Positions 1 to 7,610 of a DNA stretch of 54,987 bases are shown piece after piece. The translations under genes and the position numbers were made by a program. Every line of letters starts with the position of its first letter. The first letter of the stretch is position 1. This DNA comes from Planctomycetota bacterium. GTDB taxonomy: Bacteria > Planctomycetota > Planctomycetia > Planctomycetales > Planctomycetaceae. The notes under the pieces are model-generated. The model worked only from the letters and a program-made list of their open reading frames with translations. It did not search any database and had not been told where the DNA came from. Location: assembly GCA_003671275.1 (NCBI GenBank), contig QWPB01000100.1, positions 1 through 54,987 of the forward strand, given 5' to 3'.

Positions 1-871
1 ACTCGGCCACCAACTTCCGCTCGAAGTGAATGTCCATTCCGACACCCGCATCGTTGGCATGCTTCCGGGCCAGGCGGATCACCTGGGGGTCCATATCGCT
101 TGCCAGAATCGCCTGTTCCAACGGTTTCTGCCGCAGATCGCGGGCTTCCTTACGAGCCTCGGTCCAGAGTTTCATGGGCACCTGCGGCCAGAGTTCCGCC
201 GCGAATGAACGATCACCGCCGGGAGGCATGTTCCGCGCGATGAGTGCCGCCTCAATCGGAATTGTGCCGCTGCCGCAGCACGGATCGACCAGAATCCGGT
301 CACGGTTCCAGTAACTCAATTGAACAAGCGCTGCGGCCAGCGTCTCCTTGAGCGGGGCTTCCGTCGTTTCCTGACGATAGCCGCGCTTGTGCAGTCCCTC
401 GCCCGAGGTATCAATGGTCAGCGTCGCGCGATCATTGAGCAGCGAAATCTCGATCGGGTATTCGGGTCCGTTCTCTTCAAACCAGATCCGTTGGTGCTTG
501 GTTTTCAACCGTTCAACGATCGCCTTCTTCACGGCCCGTTGCAGGCTGGGTGTCGCCGTCAGCATGGACTTGACGGACTTGGCATAGACCGGAAACGTCG
601 CGTCGACCGGCAACCAGTCTTCCCACGGCATCTCCTTGGTCCGCTCGAACAGCTGCTCGAAGTCGGGACAGTGAAATTCACCGATGACCAGCAACACCCG
701 GTCCGCGGATCGCAGCCAGAGATTGGCTTTGCAGATCGCTGACACGTCCCCCTGAAAGCGGACGCGACCATCTTCAACCTTGGTATCGGCGAACCCGAGC
801 TTCTGGACTTCGCGCTCGACAATGGCTTCGAGTCCAAACGCCGCCGTGGCGATCAGTTCAATTTGATTCAT
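1..871 (-). CDS. THUMP-domain class I SAM-dependent RNA methyltransferase (RlmL/YpsC type), 3' end cut by window edge
   Basis: Reading the minus strand from an ATG at 871 gives an open frame that runs off the left edge without a stop, so only about 290 N-terminal residues are visible. The first ~160 residues have the ferredoxin-like plus THUMP pattern that starts with an IELIATAAFGLEAIVEREV-like segment, as in YpsC and the N-terminal half of RlmL. A SAM-binding motif I, DPCCGSGTIPIEAA, begins near residue 196. The family methylates guanine N2 in 23S rRNA. The catalytic NPPY-type motif would lie beyond the edge and cannot be checked. An 8-bp hairpin sits just upstream (889-908). Confidence 0.88.
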   Translation of the reverse strand, partial: MNQIELIATAAFGLEAIVEREVQKLGFADTKVEDGRVRFQGDVSAICKANLWLRSADRVLLVIGEFHCPDFEQLFERTKEMPWEDWLPVDATFPVYAKSVKSMLTATPSLQRAVKKAIVERLKTKHQRIWFEENGPEYPIEISLLNDRATLTIDTSGEGLHKRGYRQETTEAPLKETLAAALVQLSYWNRDRILVDPCCGSGTIPIEAALIARNMPPGGDRSFAAELWPQVPMKLWTEARKEARDLRQKPLEQAILASDMDPQVIRLARKHANDAGVGMDIHFERKLVAE

Positions 872-888
872 GATGTCTCTACGGGAGT

Positions 889-908
889 CGCCGGGATCGG
901 TCCCGGCG
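889..908. repeat. Perfect 8-bp hairpin in the leader of the methyltransferase gene
   Basis: The arms CGCCGGGA (889-896) and TCCCGGCG (901-908) are exact reverse complements around a TCGG loop. The hairpin ends 17 bases upstream of the minus-strand ATG at 871, so it would fold in the 5' leader if transcription starts further upstream. A regulatory role is only inferred. Confidence 0.5.
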
Positions 909-1005
909 AGGGTGAAAAGTACGTCTTCGCGACACTGTCATCAGCATGCTGGCCATCGAAGGCACTCGATGGCCCCATCCGCTTTGTTCATCCGATCCAA
1001 CCGCT

Positions 1006-1028
1006 CGGTTCTTCTCTACGAAGAACCG
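1006..1028 (-). terminator. Candidate terminator hairpin after the ASCH gene
   Basis: The arms CGGTTCTTC (1006-1014) and GAAGAACCG (1020-1028) are perfect 9-bp complements around a 5-base loop. They lie 25 bases downstream of the ASCH stop codon on the minus strand. There is no U-tract, so intrinsic termination is uncertain. Confidence 0.4.
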
Positions 1029-1052
1029 ACCACTGACGACTGCCCCTGATTG

Positions 1053-1499
1053 TCATCGATCTCGCCGCCGTTTGTTAGTCCCCCGCTGGGCAAAAGGGTA
1101 AAACCACATGCCAAAGGGCGGATTGAGGATCGGTTGTGGCGGTTCCAGCCGTGTCACGTCCCCGACCACCCAGGCTTTCTTTCCTGTCAGATACTCTGCC
1201 GGAACACACGCCGCTGATTCATCTTCGGGCGTGGCAGGGCGGCACGCCACGACGTGGATCACCCCCACCAGAACTCCACGCGGCAACTTCTCAAGTTCAA
1301 GACCGTGCTTCTCAATTGCCGCCATCGCATAAGAGAGTTTCGATAACTCTCGGGAGGCATACAGGTAAATCGGCACTCCGGGGCGCACCGGAAGTCGGCG
1401 AATCTCGATCGTCTTGATCCCCCGCAGGATCAGCTCCGCCCAGGGTTGCTGAATACCGAAAGCCAGATGGTTGGGCAGCGAGAGACTGTCGTCCGACAT
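1053..1499 (-). CDS. ASCH domain protein
   Basis: A 148-residue protein whose core, LAFGIQQPWAELILRG followed by KTIEIRRLPVRPG and an IYLYAS strand, matches the ASCH/PUA-like fold. ASCH domains are beta-barrels thought to bind RNA or modified nucleotides. Some members are N4-acetylcytidine amidohydrolases, but no specific substrate can be assigned here. The ATG at 1499 is preferred over one at 1520 because GAGG lies six bases before it. The C-terminus is a short basic tail. It stands alone between an inverted repeat upstream and a hairpin downstream. Confidence 0.75.
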   Translation of the reverse strand: MSDDSLSLPNHLAFGIQQPWAELILRGIKTIEIRRLPVRPGVPIYLYASRELSKLSYAMAAIEKHGLELEKLPRGVLVGVIHVVACRPATPEDESAACVPAEYLTGKKAWVVGDVTRLEPPQPILNPPFGMWFYPFAQRGTNKRRRDR

Positions 1500-1532
1500 A
1501 CTTGACCTCGGAGTCCTCAAACCACCCGAACA

Positions 1533-1545
1533 GTCCGTTGAAAAA
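1533..1545. repeat. Dispersed 13-base repeat GTCCGTTGAAAAA, copy 1
   Basis: The same 13 bases occur exactly at 31477-31489, also in an intergenic position and also followed shortly by GTGGGA. This suggests a dispersed intergenic element rather than chance, though with two copies the evidence is limited. Confidence 0.45.
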
Positions 1546-1546
1546 C

Positions 1547-1609
1547 GTGGGATCGGCTTCCCGCCTGTCGATATTCTGAAGGGGTGAACAGGCTGGAAGC
1601 CTATCCCAC
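1547..1609. repeat. Long imperfect inverted repeat (22-bp arms) between the ASCH gene and the membrane glycosyltransferase-like gene
   Basis: The left arm (1547-1568) begins GTGGGATCGGCTTCC. The right arm (1588-1609) ends GGAAGCCTATCCCAC. Twenty of 22 positions pair, around a 19-base loop. It lies 20 bases past the stop of the minus-strand gene ending at 1629, so it could end that transcript. It also resembles palindromic intergenic elements that recur in planctomycete genomes, and this second reading is from memory. Confidence 0.6.
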
Positions 1610-1628
1610 GGTGCTCGTCAACACGCTG

Positions 1629-3428
1629 TTATGGTGCATCGGTGACTTCATAGAACGCCGCCAGCTGAACTCCCCCACGGCGGACTTCGGCTCGCCGAAT
1701 CAAGCCCGGTGGCGGGGTGCCATTCGGGGACTCATTCAGTGAGGCCCGTCCGTCCGCATGGCGACGATAGACGAGAATATAACGCACTTGTTCGCGGATA
1801 CTGTCGTCATAGGCCGTCAGTTGCACGCCATGCCGTAAGAGCCATGGAGCCTGCGACAGCATCCCATCGAGCTGAATCGGATGCAAGACTGGAGCGACAT
1901 GGACCGTCGACCCAGCGGGAGTCTGCCGCACGATCTGTTGCTGCAACTCGCGCGTGATCGAGTCCGCCCAATAGGTGGGCTCCATCCCCAACGCGACCGC
2001 ACCACGTGGCCCCCCGACCAGCCAGCTGTAGTAGCTGAGCTGACAAGGATGCAGCGTCAGCAGGCTGTACGACTCGGCTAGCACCAGAGCTGCCACAGCC
2101 AGTCGCGCCCTGACCAACGATACCTGACGCGCGGCCAGAGCGGCCAGACAGCGTTCGGCTCCGGCCCCCATGCAGATCGCCCATAACGGGAATGACACGG
2201 CAAACAACCGCTCTCCGTCATAGACGGTAATACCGGGAATCGCGAACAGAATCAGCGGGAAGATCATCACACCTAGTACCAGTTGCAGCCGCGCGTCCGA
2301 CAGGCGAGCCCGGACTCCGAGGAACCCGAGAATATGCAGCCCCACCGGAACCGTGGTGAGGAACATCACCAGTGGGTAATGCCAGGGGACTTCCGCGAAT
2401 TCCGGAAAGGCCGGGTCCGCGCTGTCGATCAGTTTCTGGCCCAGGTACCAGCAGAACAGATGCCCGCGATCACTCGGAGCCAGGTACGCCTGAATGCGTC
2501 CCAAGGTGTCTTCCCACAACCACGGCCAGCCGACTAGCAGGACCACCGCTGAAACGATTCCCACAACAGCCACTCCTCCCACCCCGCGCCGACCAAACCG
2601 CCACACCGCCCACAATGTAAACGGTATGGGAAACAGCACTCCCTGGATCTTGGTCAACAGCGTCAGGCCCAGCAGCAGGCCCGTTACAAGCACGGGCATC
2701 CAGGGAATCTTCCACCCCGCAGGACCGCTCCTCGCGTTCAACGCCGCCATGGCCTGCGGCCAGCGATCAGCCGTCCACAGCACGGTCCCCGTCATCACGA
2801 GTCCGAGAATCGACTCGATACTGGCGATATGGGCATGAGCAAACAGCCGCGGCATCAACGGTAACGCCGCTGCCGCCACCCAGCCCGCCGGTCGTCCAAA
2901 CCAGCGTGTGGCGCAGACCCCCACCAACAACACGGTCAGCGCAAACGCCACCGCTGAACCCGTCCGAGCCTGGACGGCAAACCAGCGCGGCGGATCACCC
3001 GGTTGAGATGGAACGGGCCAGGCCCATTGGGCCACATCATGGGCCCCCGCCAGCCACAGCCGCCCCCAGGGGGGATAATCGGACTGATAGTACGAAGTCG
3101 AAAACGCATGGGACCAGCTATCGGGGTGCAGCAATCCCCAGCCATTGACGGCCAGATCGGACTGGAGAGACAGCCCCGCCTCAACATTCAGAACCTCATC
3201 CGTGGTCAGTCCCGGTCCGGCGGGCAGCCCCGGACGATCACCCCCGGGATCCAGGGTCAGACAGGTCGCGAACAATGTCACGACGGAGAGAATCAGCGGT
3301 CCGGCGTATTCTCGGAATGTTCCACGGAACCGGGATGCCAGATTCCGCCAGAAGCGTTTATCCAAAAAACGAACCGAGACGATCCCCGCGTCAGGGACCG
3401 TCTCGGTCGTTGGGTTCGAGCCGTGCAT
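1629..3428 (-). CDS. Polytopic membrane protein, GT-C (family 39/ArnT-like) glycosyltransferase-like
   Basis: A ~599-residue protein with a basic N-terminus, a first membrane segment near residues 25-45 and about ten more hydrophobic helices. The first periplasmic loop carries the acidic TTDEVLN and DYPPWGRLWLAGA motifs in the place where GT-C enzymes keep their catalytic aspartate. Known relatives use polyprenyl-phosphate sugars to modify lipids or proteins outside the membrane. The acceptor here is unknown. An ATG at 3428, six bases after a GGAA, is preferred over an upstream GTG at 3449. The C-terminal ~100 residues are soluble and probably periplasmic. Confidence 0.7.
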   Translation of the reverse strand: MHGSNPTTETVPDAGIVSVRFLDKRFWRNLASRFRGTFREYAGPLILSVVTLFATCLTLDPGGDRPGLPAGPGLTTDEVLNVEAGLSLQSDLAVNGWGLLHPDSWSHAFSTSYYQSDYPPWGRLWLAGAHDVAQWAWPVPSQPGDPPRWFAVQARTGSAVAFALTVLLVGVCATRWFGRPAGWVAAAALPLMPRLFAHAHIASIESILGLVMTGTVLWTADRWPQAMAALNARSGPAGWKIPWMPVLVTGLLLGLTLLTKIQGVLFPIPFTLWAVWRFGRRGVGGVAVVGIVSAVVLLVGWPWLWEDTLGRIQAYLAPSDRGHLFCWYLGQKLIDSADPAFPEFAEVPWHYPLVMFLTTVPVGLHILGFLGVRARLSDARLQLVLGVMIFPLILFAIPGITVYDGERLFAVSFPLWAICMGAGAERCLAALAARQVSLVRARLAVAALVLAESYSLLTLHPCQLSYYSWLVGGPRGAVALGMEPTYWADSITRELQQQIVRQTPAGSTVHVAPVLHPIQLDGMLSQAPWLLRHGVQLTAYDDSIREQVRYILVYRRHADGRASLNESPNGTPPPGLIRRAEVRRGGVQLAAFYEVTDAP

Positions 3429-3719
3429 CAGCGATTCCGGTGGATCCACACAAGTCGCTCGTTGACGTAACTTTGGTTCCGCTTCCGGTGGGCAGTGATC
3501 AGCGGCCTTTGGTTTTCCCCCGGGTGAGTCCTCGGCTTGCCGAGAATGGACCCACGACCGATTCGGAGAGCAAAGGTCTCACGCGGGATGAGAGCCCGCA
3601 GGCACAACGATCACAACATTCCAGATTTGGTTCCGCCGCACCCGTCGGCCAACACCTCCATGGTATCGACACCGAGTGACTTCCGGCAATTCGCGGGGGC
3701 CACGGCTTCGCCGCCCCCA

Positions 3720-4292
3720 CTAGGCCAACTGCTTTTTGCGGTTGACCAGCGTACGGATCCGCTCCGCCAGCAGAGCCGAGTCAAACGGCTTGCGGAACGT
3801 TTCATTGAAGAACGAGCGATCAAAACCGGCGGCGTTGTCTTCATCGCTCAGCAGAGCAATCAACACCGTATCGGCGTAGTCCGCATTCTTGCGGAGGTTC
3901 TGGGCAATCATCAGGGCTTCATTACGGCCCATTCCGAAATCGATGACCACACAGTCCGGATGCAGTGATTCCGCTTGAATCCCTGCTTCGAAACCGCTGC
4001 CAGCGACTTCCGTCTTGAATTCGTCGGCGGGCAGGGCGCTCAACAGGGATGACTTCACACCCCCGTCAATCCCCACCAGCAACAGCTTGCCCATGGCCTC
4101 GTCTTCGAGTTCTCCGAGGGGCATTCCATGCTCCTTCAGAAACCGAATCAGATGCTCACGTGGGATTCGACGATCCTGTGAACCGGGGATGCGGTATCCG
4201 CGCAGCCGTCCGGAATCGAACCACTTACTCACGGTACGTGGGGCGACTTTACAGATTCTTGCGACTTGACCAGTCGTAAAAATGGTCCTCAT
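3720..4292 (-). CDS. Regulator with N-terminal excisionase/MerR-like HTH and C-terminal receiver-like domain
   Basis: A 190-residue protein. Residues 3-55 form a winged helix-turn-helix of the excisionase type (TTGQVARICKVAPRTVSKWF, then RIPREHLIRFLKEHG). Residues 68-188 look like a response-regulator receiver, with D118 in VVIDFG as the candidate phosphoacceptor and K168 in FRKPF as the conserved lysine. The usual acidic pair after strand 1 is reduced to GIDGG, so phosphorylation may be lost or altered. HTH-before-receiver is the reverse of the usual order. The ATG at 4292 follows GGAGAG at a good distance, and the upstream TTG overlaps that site. Targets are unknown. Confidence 0.75.
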   Translation of the reverse strand: MRTIFTTGQVARICKVAPRTVSKWFDSGRLRGYRIPGSQDRRIPREHLIRFLKEHGMPLGELEDEAMGKLLLVGIDGGVKSSLLSALPADEFKTEVAGSGFEAGIQAESLHPDCVVIDFGMGRNEALMIAQNLRKNADYADTVLIALLSDEDNAAGFDRSFFNETFRKPFDSALLAERIRTLVNRKKQLA

Positions 4293-5026
4293 TTGCGGGC
4301 TCTCCAATCACACCTTAGCAGCTCTGGGGTCGAGGGTTATTCCCTCAGTCATCCCGTCCGTGGGTTGCAGCCTGCTCTCCGTGCCTTTTGGGCGTGGGTC
4401 CATCAGGCCACAAAACCGCAACCTGGGCTGGGATGCTCAGGCGACACATCAATGATCCATTCCGCCACAGTGCTCAGGTCATCGCCGAATCTGAGCGCCA
4501 CAGCCATCCTGGCCATTCATGCCGCAGGTGCTCCGCACCTGCTGATTGGGTGAGCGGACCGGTTGCGTGATCGCAGCATCCCTGCCGCTATCCGGTCACA
4601 TCCAGTTGTTCCGCCCCCCAAACTTTTTCGAGTTGCCCGCCTCGTCTGCTGGGTCACTTCGTGTCACCCCTCCGGCATCGCCTCCGGAACAGACTGCGCG
4701 AACGCGTCTGAGGAAATTATTCGGCAGGCCGTGCATCTCGGGTTCAATCTCTCTTCACGGAATCCCCGGAGACAGCACTTGTAGCAGCAGATCGTGTCAA
4801 CACCGAAACTCCGAATGGACCTCTCATAACCAATATGCCACCGAAAGTCTGGCAGAATCTGCCGAATCGATACCATCTAACGCCAATCACGAGGTATTAT
4901 GACCACACACCGGCAGAATCAGCAGAATTGAATTTACCGATTCCGCAGATTCGTCCCATTATCCGGGGAACCTCGGATTTCTGGAATCGGTCTTCGATCG
5001 CAACCCTCCCTCAGTGATCTTTCGCC
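4293..5026. other. Long intergenic region (about 730 bases) with a GC-rich palindrome
   Basis: No open frame here has convincing coding character. The one distinct structure is a perfect palindrome at 4524-4542: GCAGGTGC, TCC, GCACCTGC. The stretch 4800-4930 is AT-richer than its surroundings and contains short repeated CGGCAGAATC-like words, so promoters for the flanking divergent genes could lie here. I see no tRNA or recognisable structured RNA. Confidence 0.5.
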
Positions 5027-5983
5027 TTGACCGCCCCCCTGGTTCCGGATGCCGACCTCACTCTGCATGAAATGTTGCAGATCATGGATGTCGCCCGCGC
5101 CGCCCGCGAGGAACAGGCAACCGTCGAACAGCAGTTCCAGCAGGACGAGTTGCGATCCCGGATTCGGGAACGGCTCGTCGCAGCCCAGGCAGCCACGGGT
5201 GAACCCGCCACTCCCGCCGAAATTGATGTGGCCATCGAACGTTATTTCGAAAGTCAGTATGTCTATCGCGATCCGCCCCTGAATGGGCGAACCTGGTGCG
5301 CCCACCTTTATGTCCGCCGACGCGGACTGCTGCTCTTCGGCGGATTGCTGGTCCTCATCGGTGTCGGGCTGTGGCTGGCCTTCAATCCCCGGATGCCGTG
5401 GGCCTCATCCCAGCGCAGCTCCCGCGCAGTGTCCGTGGCGGCAGATCTCGCAAGGACTCAACTGGCCGCGCTAACCGCACTGGCCCAAGACGAGGACACA
5501 CGCCAGGCGGTGACCCTATTAACCACCGAGTTTCAGGCCGCTGAGGCCAACCACGATCGGGACTCCCTCGAAACGATTCGCCACCGAATGATTCGTCTGC
5601 GAACGATCCTCGAAGAAGAGTATGACCTCACGATCGTCTCGGGAACCGGACGGACAAGTCTGGTCGAACGGATCTGGGAATCCCCAACCGGTCAGTCGGC
5701 GACGGCATATTACGTCATTGTGGAAGCCGTCGATCGAGGCGGAAGGATTCTTTCCCGTTCCATCCACAGCTCCGAAGGGCAACCCGCTCTGGCGGTGACA
5801 CAGTGGGGCGAGCAGGTCTCGCAGGCTGTATTCGATCGCCTCGCACAGGACAAAGCCACCGATGGAATCCTGAACGAAATGCGCTTCGCGGAAAAACGTC
5901 GAGGCTTCCAGTCAGAACGAGTCATTCTTACCGATTCGAATCAGCAGCCGATCCCCCGCCAGGGGCAGATCACGCAGTGGTGA
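5027..5983 (+). CDS. Membrane protein of unknown function, DUF6384-like
   Basis: A 318-residue protein. An in-frame TGA at 5015 forces a start at or after TTG 5027. Residues 10-60 form a charged, probably coiled-coil segment (LTLHEMLQIMDVARAAREEQ). One membrane helix covers residues 100-119, and a soluble region of ~200 residues follows, beginning with a helical part and ending in beta-rich sequence. The N-terminal pattern recalls the DUF6384 family of planctomycetes, but that name is from memory and unverified. No catalytic motif is visible. It stands alone, convergent with the nucleotidyltransferase gene. Confidence 0.7.
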   Translation: MTAPLVPDADLTLHEMLQIMDVARAAREEQATVEQQFQQDELRSRIRERLVAAQAATGEPATPAEIDVAIERYFESQYVYRDPPLNGRTWCAHLYVRRRGLLLFGGLLVLIGVGLWLAFNPRMPWASSQRSSRAVSVAADLARTQLAALTALAQDEDTRQAVTLLTTEFQAAEANHDRDSLETIRHRMIRLRTILEEEYDLTIVSGTGRTSLVERIWESPTGQSATAYYVIVEAVDRGGRILSRSIHSSEGQPALAVTQWGEQVSQAVFDRLAQDKATDGILNEMRFAEKRRGFQSERVILTDSNQQPIPRQGQITQW

Positions 5984-6009
5984 TCACCGCCACGGTCCAC
6001 GCAAGCGGC

Positions 6010-6621
6010 TCACTCCTCCCGCTGAACGATCCGCTGATAGTCTTCAGGCGTATCCAGATCCCATAAGACCGATTCCGTGTTCACCGGTAGCTCCTGGACC
6101 CCTGGGCCCAGTCGCCGTACCAGTTGGTTAAGCCCCTGATCTGCCGGCAGCTGGCCCACATCCGACATCAGCCCCCAGGGAAAGATCGTGGGATGTCCCC
6201 GCCGACCACCAAATGTGGGCAGGGTGACCCGCTCGGGAGTCGCAGACCAGGCCGCGATGACATGCCGCACAATCGCGACATCGACGGTCGGATGATCGGC
6301 GGGGATCAATAACCATCCGTCATCGTCGGCGGGGTGAAATTGAGCCTCAATCCACTGCAGCGCCGCCCAGACACTCTCCCGCATTTGCGAGGGGGCGGGA
6401 TTCGGCTGGACCAGATGGGCCATAGTCTGACGAACCACCTGGGCCAGTGCCTGATCCTCTTCGCGGGTCACTACGACACTGGCTGTTACTCCCGCATCGA
6501 ATAAGGTCCGAACAACCCGTTCGATAATAGTGATCCCCCCCAGCGGCAGCAGGAGCTTGGGCTGGCCCATCCGCCGACTATGCCCCGCAGCGGGAATCAC
6601 AGCAAAGACCTGACGGGCCAT
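6010..6621 (-). CDS. MobA/MocA-like nucleotidyltransferase
   Basis: A 203-residue Rossmann-like GT-A protein starting VFAVIPAAGHSRRMGQPKLL, the signature of the MobA-like NTP transferases (AAGxSxRMGxxK). A DDDGWLLIPADHPTVD segment gives the metal-binding aspartates. Relatives attach CMP or GMP to molybdopterin or activate other small molecules. Without other molybdenum genes nearby the substrate is open. Its ATG overlaps the stop of the upstream HEPN gene by one base (TAATG on the minus strand), so the two are probably translated together. Confidence 0.82.
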   Translation of the reverse strand: MARQVFAVIPAAGHSRRMGQPKLLLPLGGITIIERVVRTLFDAGVTASVVVTREEDQALAQVVRQTMAHLVQPNPAPSQMRESVWAALQWIEAQFHPADDDGWLLIPADHPTVDVAIVRHVIAAWSATPERVTLPTFGGRRGHPTIFPWGLMSDVGQLPADQGLNQLVRRLGPGVQELPVNTESVLWDLDTPEDYQRIVQREE

Positions 6622-7388
6622 TAATGACCATCACAATACGGACAGGTCTTGCGGTACACGATCCGGTGGCACCGCAGGCATTCACGGGGGCCGTAGAGCA
6701 GCGGAGGCTCCATGCGGAACTGCTGATAAATCAGGTACACGAACAGCAGGCAGATCGCCGCAATCGGCACCGGCGATGCGGAATTGCCGTATACCAGCAC
6801 AAAGTAGATCAGCATCATGCAGCAGAACGAGTAGACGATCACCACCCACCAGCGGTTCCGCGCAAACGCCGTCCGCATCAGTTGGGAATTCACCTGCTCA
6901 GCCACGTAACTCTCGATCAGATCGTCCTTCTCCCGCCGGACAAATTCCACATTCGGGGCCTTGATCGCCTCCAGCAGTCGTCGTGTGCTGTCCAGAATCC
7001 GGAAGGTATCATCAAAATCAAACTGCTGCTGATGAGCCCAGCGATTGCGATATTCCCGGAGTTCACTCACCAGGCTGCGTTCGGAGTGTGACAAATCGTG
7101 ACGAAAAATCGCATTCCACTGATCCCACATCACGGTCAACAGTGCATGAGCATCCCAGTCAATCGTGGTGCCATCGCCATTGACTCGCGATCGATCATCC
7201 CGAAAACTGCCCATCGCCGTCCGAACCCAGTTCTCGCGATAGATCTGACGCAGCTTTCCCTCCACAAAAGGGGTCAGCCCCTCCGTCAAGGCGGTAAGCG
7301 CCGTCGTCACTCGTTCGTGGTTGTTGTTAGGCACGGTCGGGGCTGGCTCGCAAAGCCGAAGTACGGCTGGGTTGTTGTGATCCGACAA
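6621..7388 (-). CDS. Membrane-anchored Swt1-type HEPN protein with C-terminal zinc ribbon
   Basis: A 255-residue protein read from TTG 7388. Residues ~25-145 fit the Swt1-like HEPN helical domain and keep the RX4H ribonuclease motif as R114 to H119 in YRNRWAHQQ. Two membrane helices follow (about 180-200 and 206-222). The tail ends in a CxxC...CxxC zinc ribbon (C237, C240, C249, C252). HEPN domains with RX4H are typically metal-independent RNases found in toxin, abortive-infection and RNA-processing roles. Membrane anchoring plus a zinc ribbon is unusual. It lies directly upstream of, and overlaps by one base, the MobA-like gene. Start choice is uncertain because a GTG at 7334 is also possible. 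Confidence 0.72.
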   Translation of the reverse strand: MSDHNNPAVLRLCEPAPTVPNNNHERVTTALTALTEGLTPFVEGKLRQIYRENWVRTAMGSFRDDRSRVNGDGTTIDWDAHALLTVMWDQWNAIFRHDLSHSERSLVSELREYRNRWAHQQQFDFDDTFRILDSTRRLLEAIKAPNVEFVRREKDDLIESYVAEQVNSQLMRTAFARNRWWVVIVYSFCCMMLIYFVLVYGNSASPVPIAAICLLFVYLIYQQFRMEPPLLYGPRECLRCHRIVYRKTCPYCDGH

Positions 7389-7551
7389 CAGACTCTCTGC
7401 CGGATTTCAACATTCATATCCTACTACGTCTCCTGAGGCCCCCCACTGGAATTTGATATCGAGAACACTCCGGCAGCAAAAGATGAATATAATCCCCCAC
7501 TGGTCGGCACAGGCGTCAAATACCCATTTGCCGAAATAACCACTGCTATCA

Positions 7552-7587
7552 ACAAAAAAGCCCAGGGGCAACGGGCCTCTGGGCTTG
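7552..7587 (-). terminator. Rho-independent terminator of the first phosphofructokinase gene
   Basis: On the minus strand an 11-bp stem (arms at 7558-7568 and 7576-7586, one G-U pair, 7-base loop) is followed at once by a run of six T. It lies 24 bases past the phosphofructokinase stop. This is the clearest intrinsic terminator in the window. Confidence 0.9.
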
Positions 7588-7610
7588 AAGATTTTCGACA
7601 GGCAAACCCG

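Noticed and set aside
6010-7388. Calling the HEPN/MobA pair a HEPN-MNT toxin-antitoxin system
   Set aside because: The partner has a GT-A MobA-like fold signature (AAGxSxRMG), not the GSxARGxAxxxSDxD motif of MNT antitoxins. It is reported only as a coupled pair.
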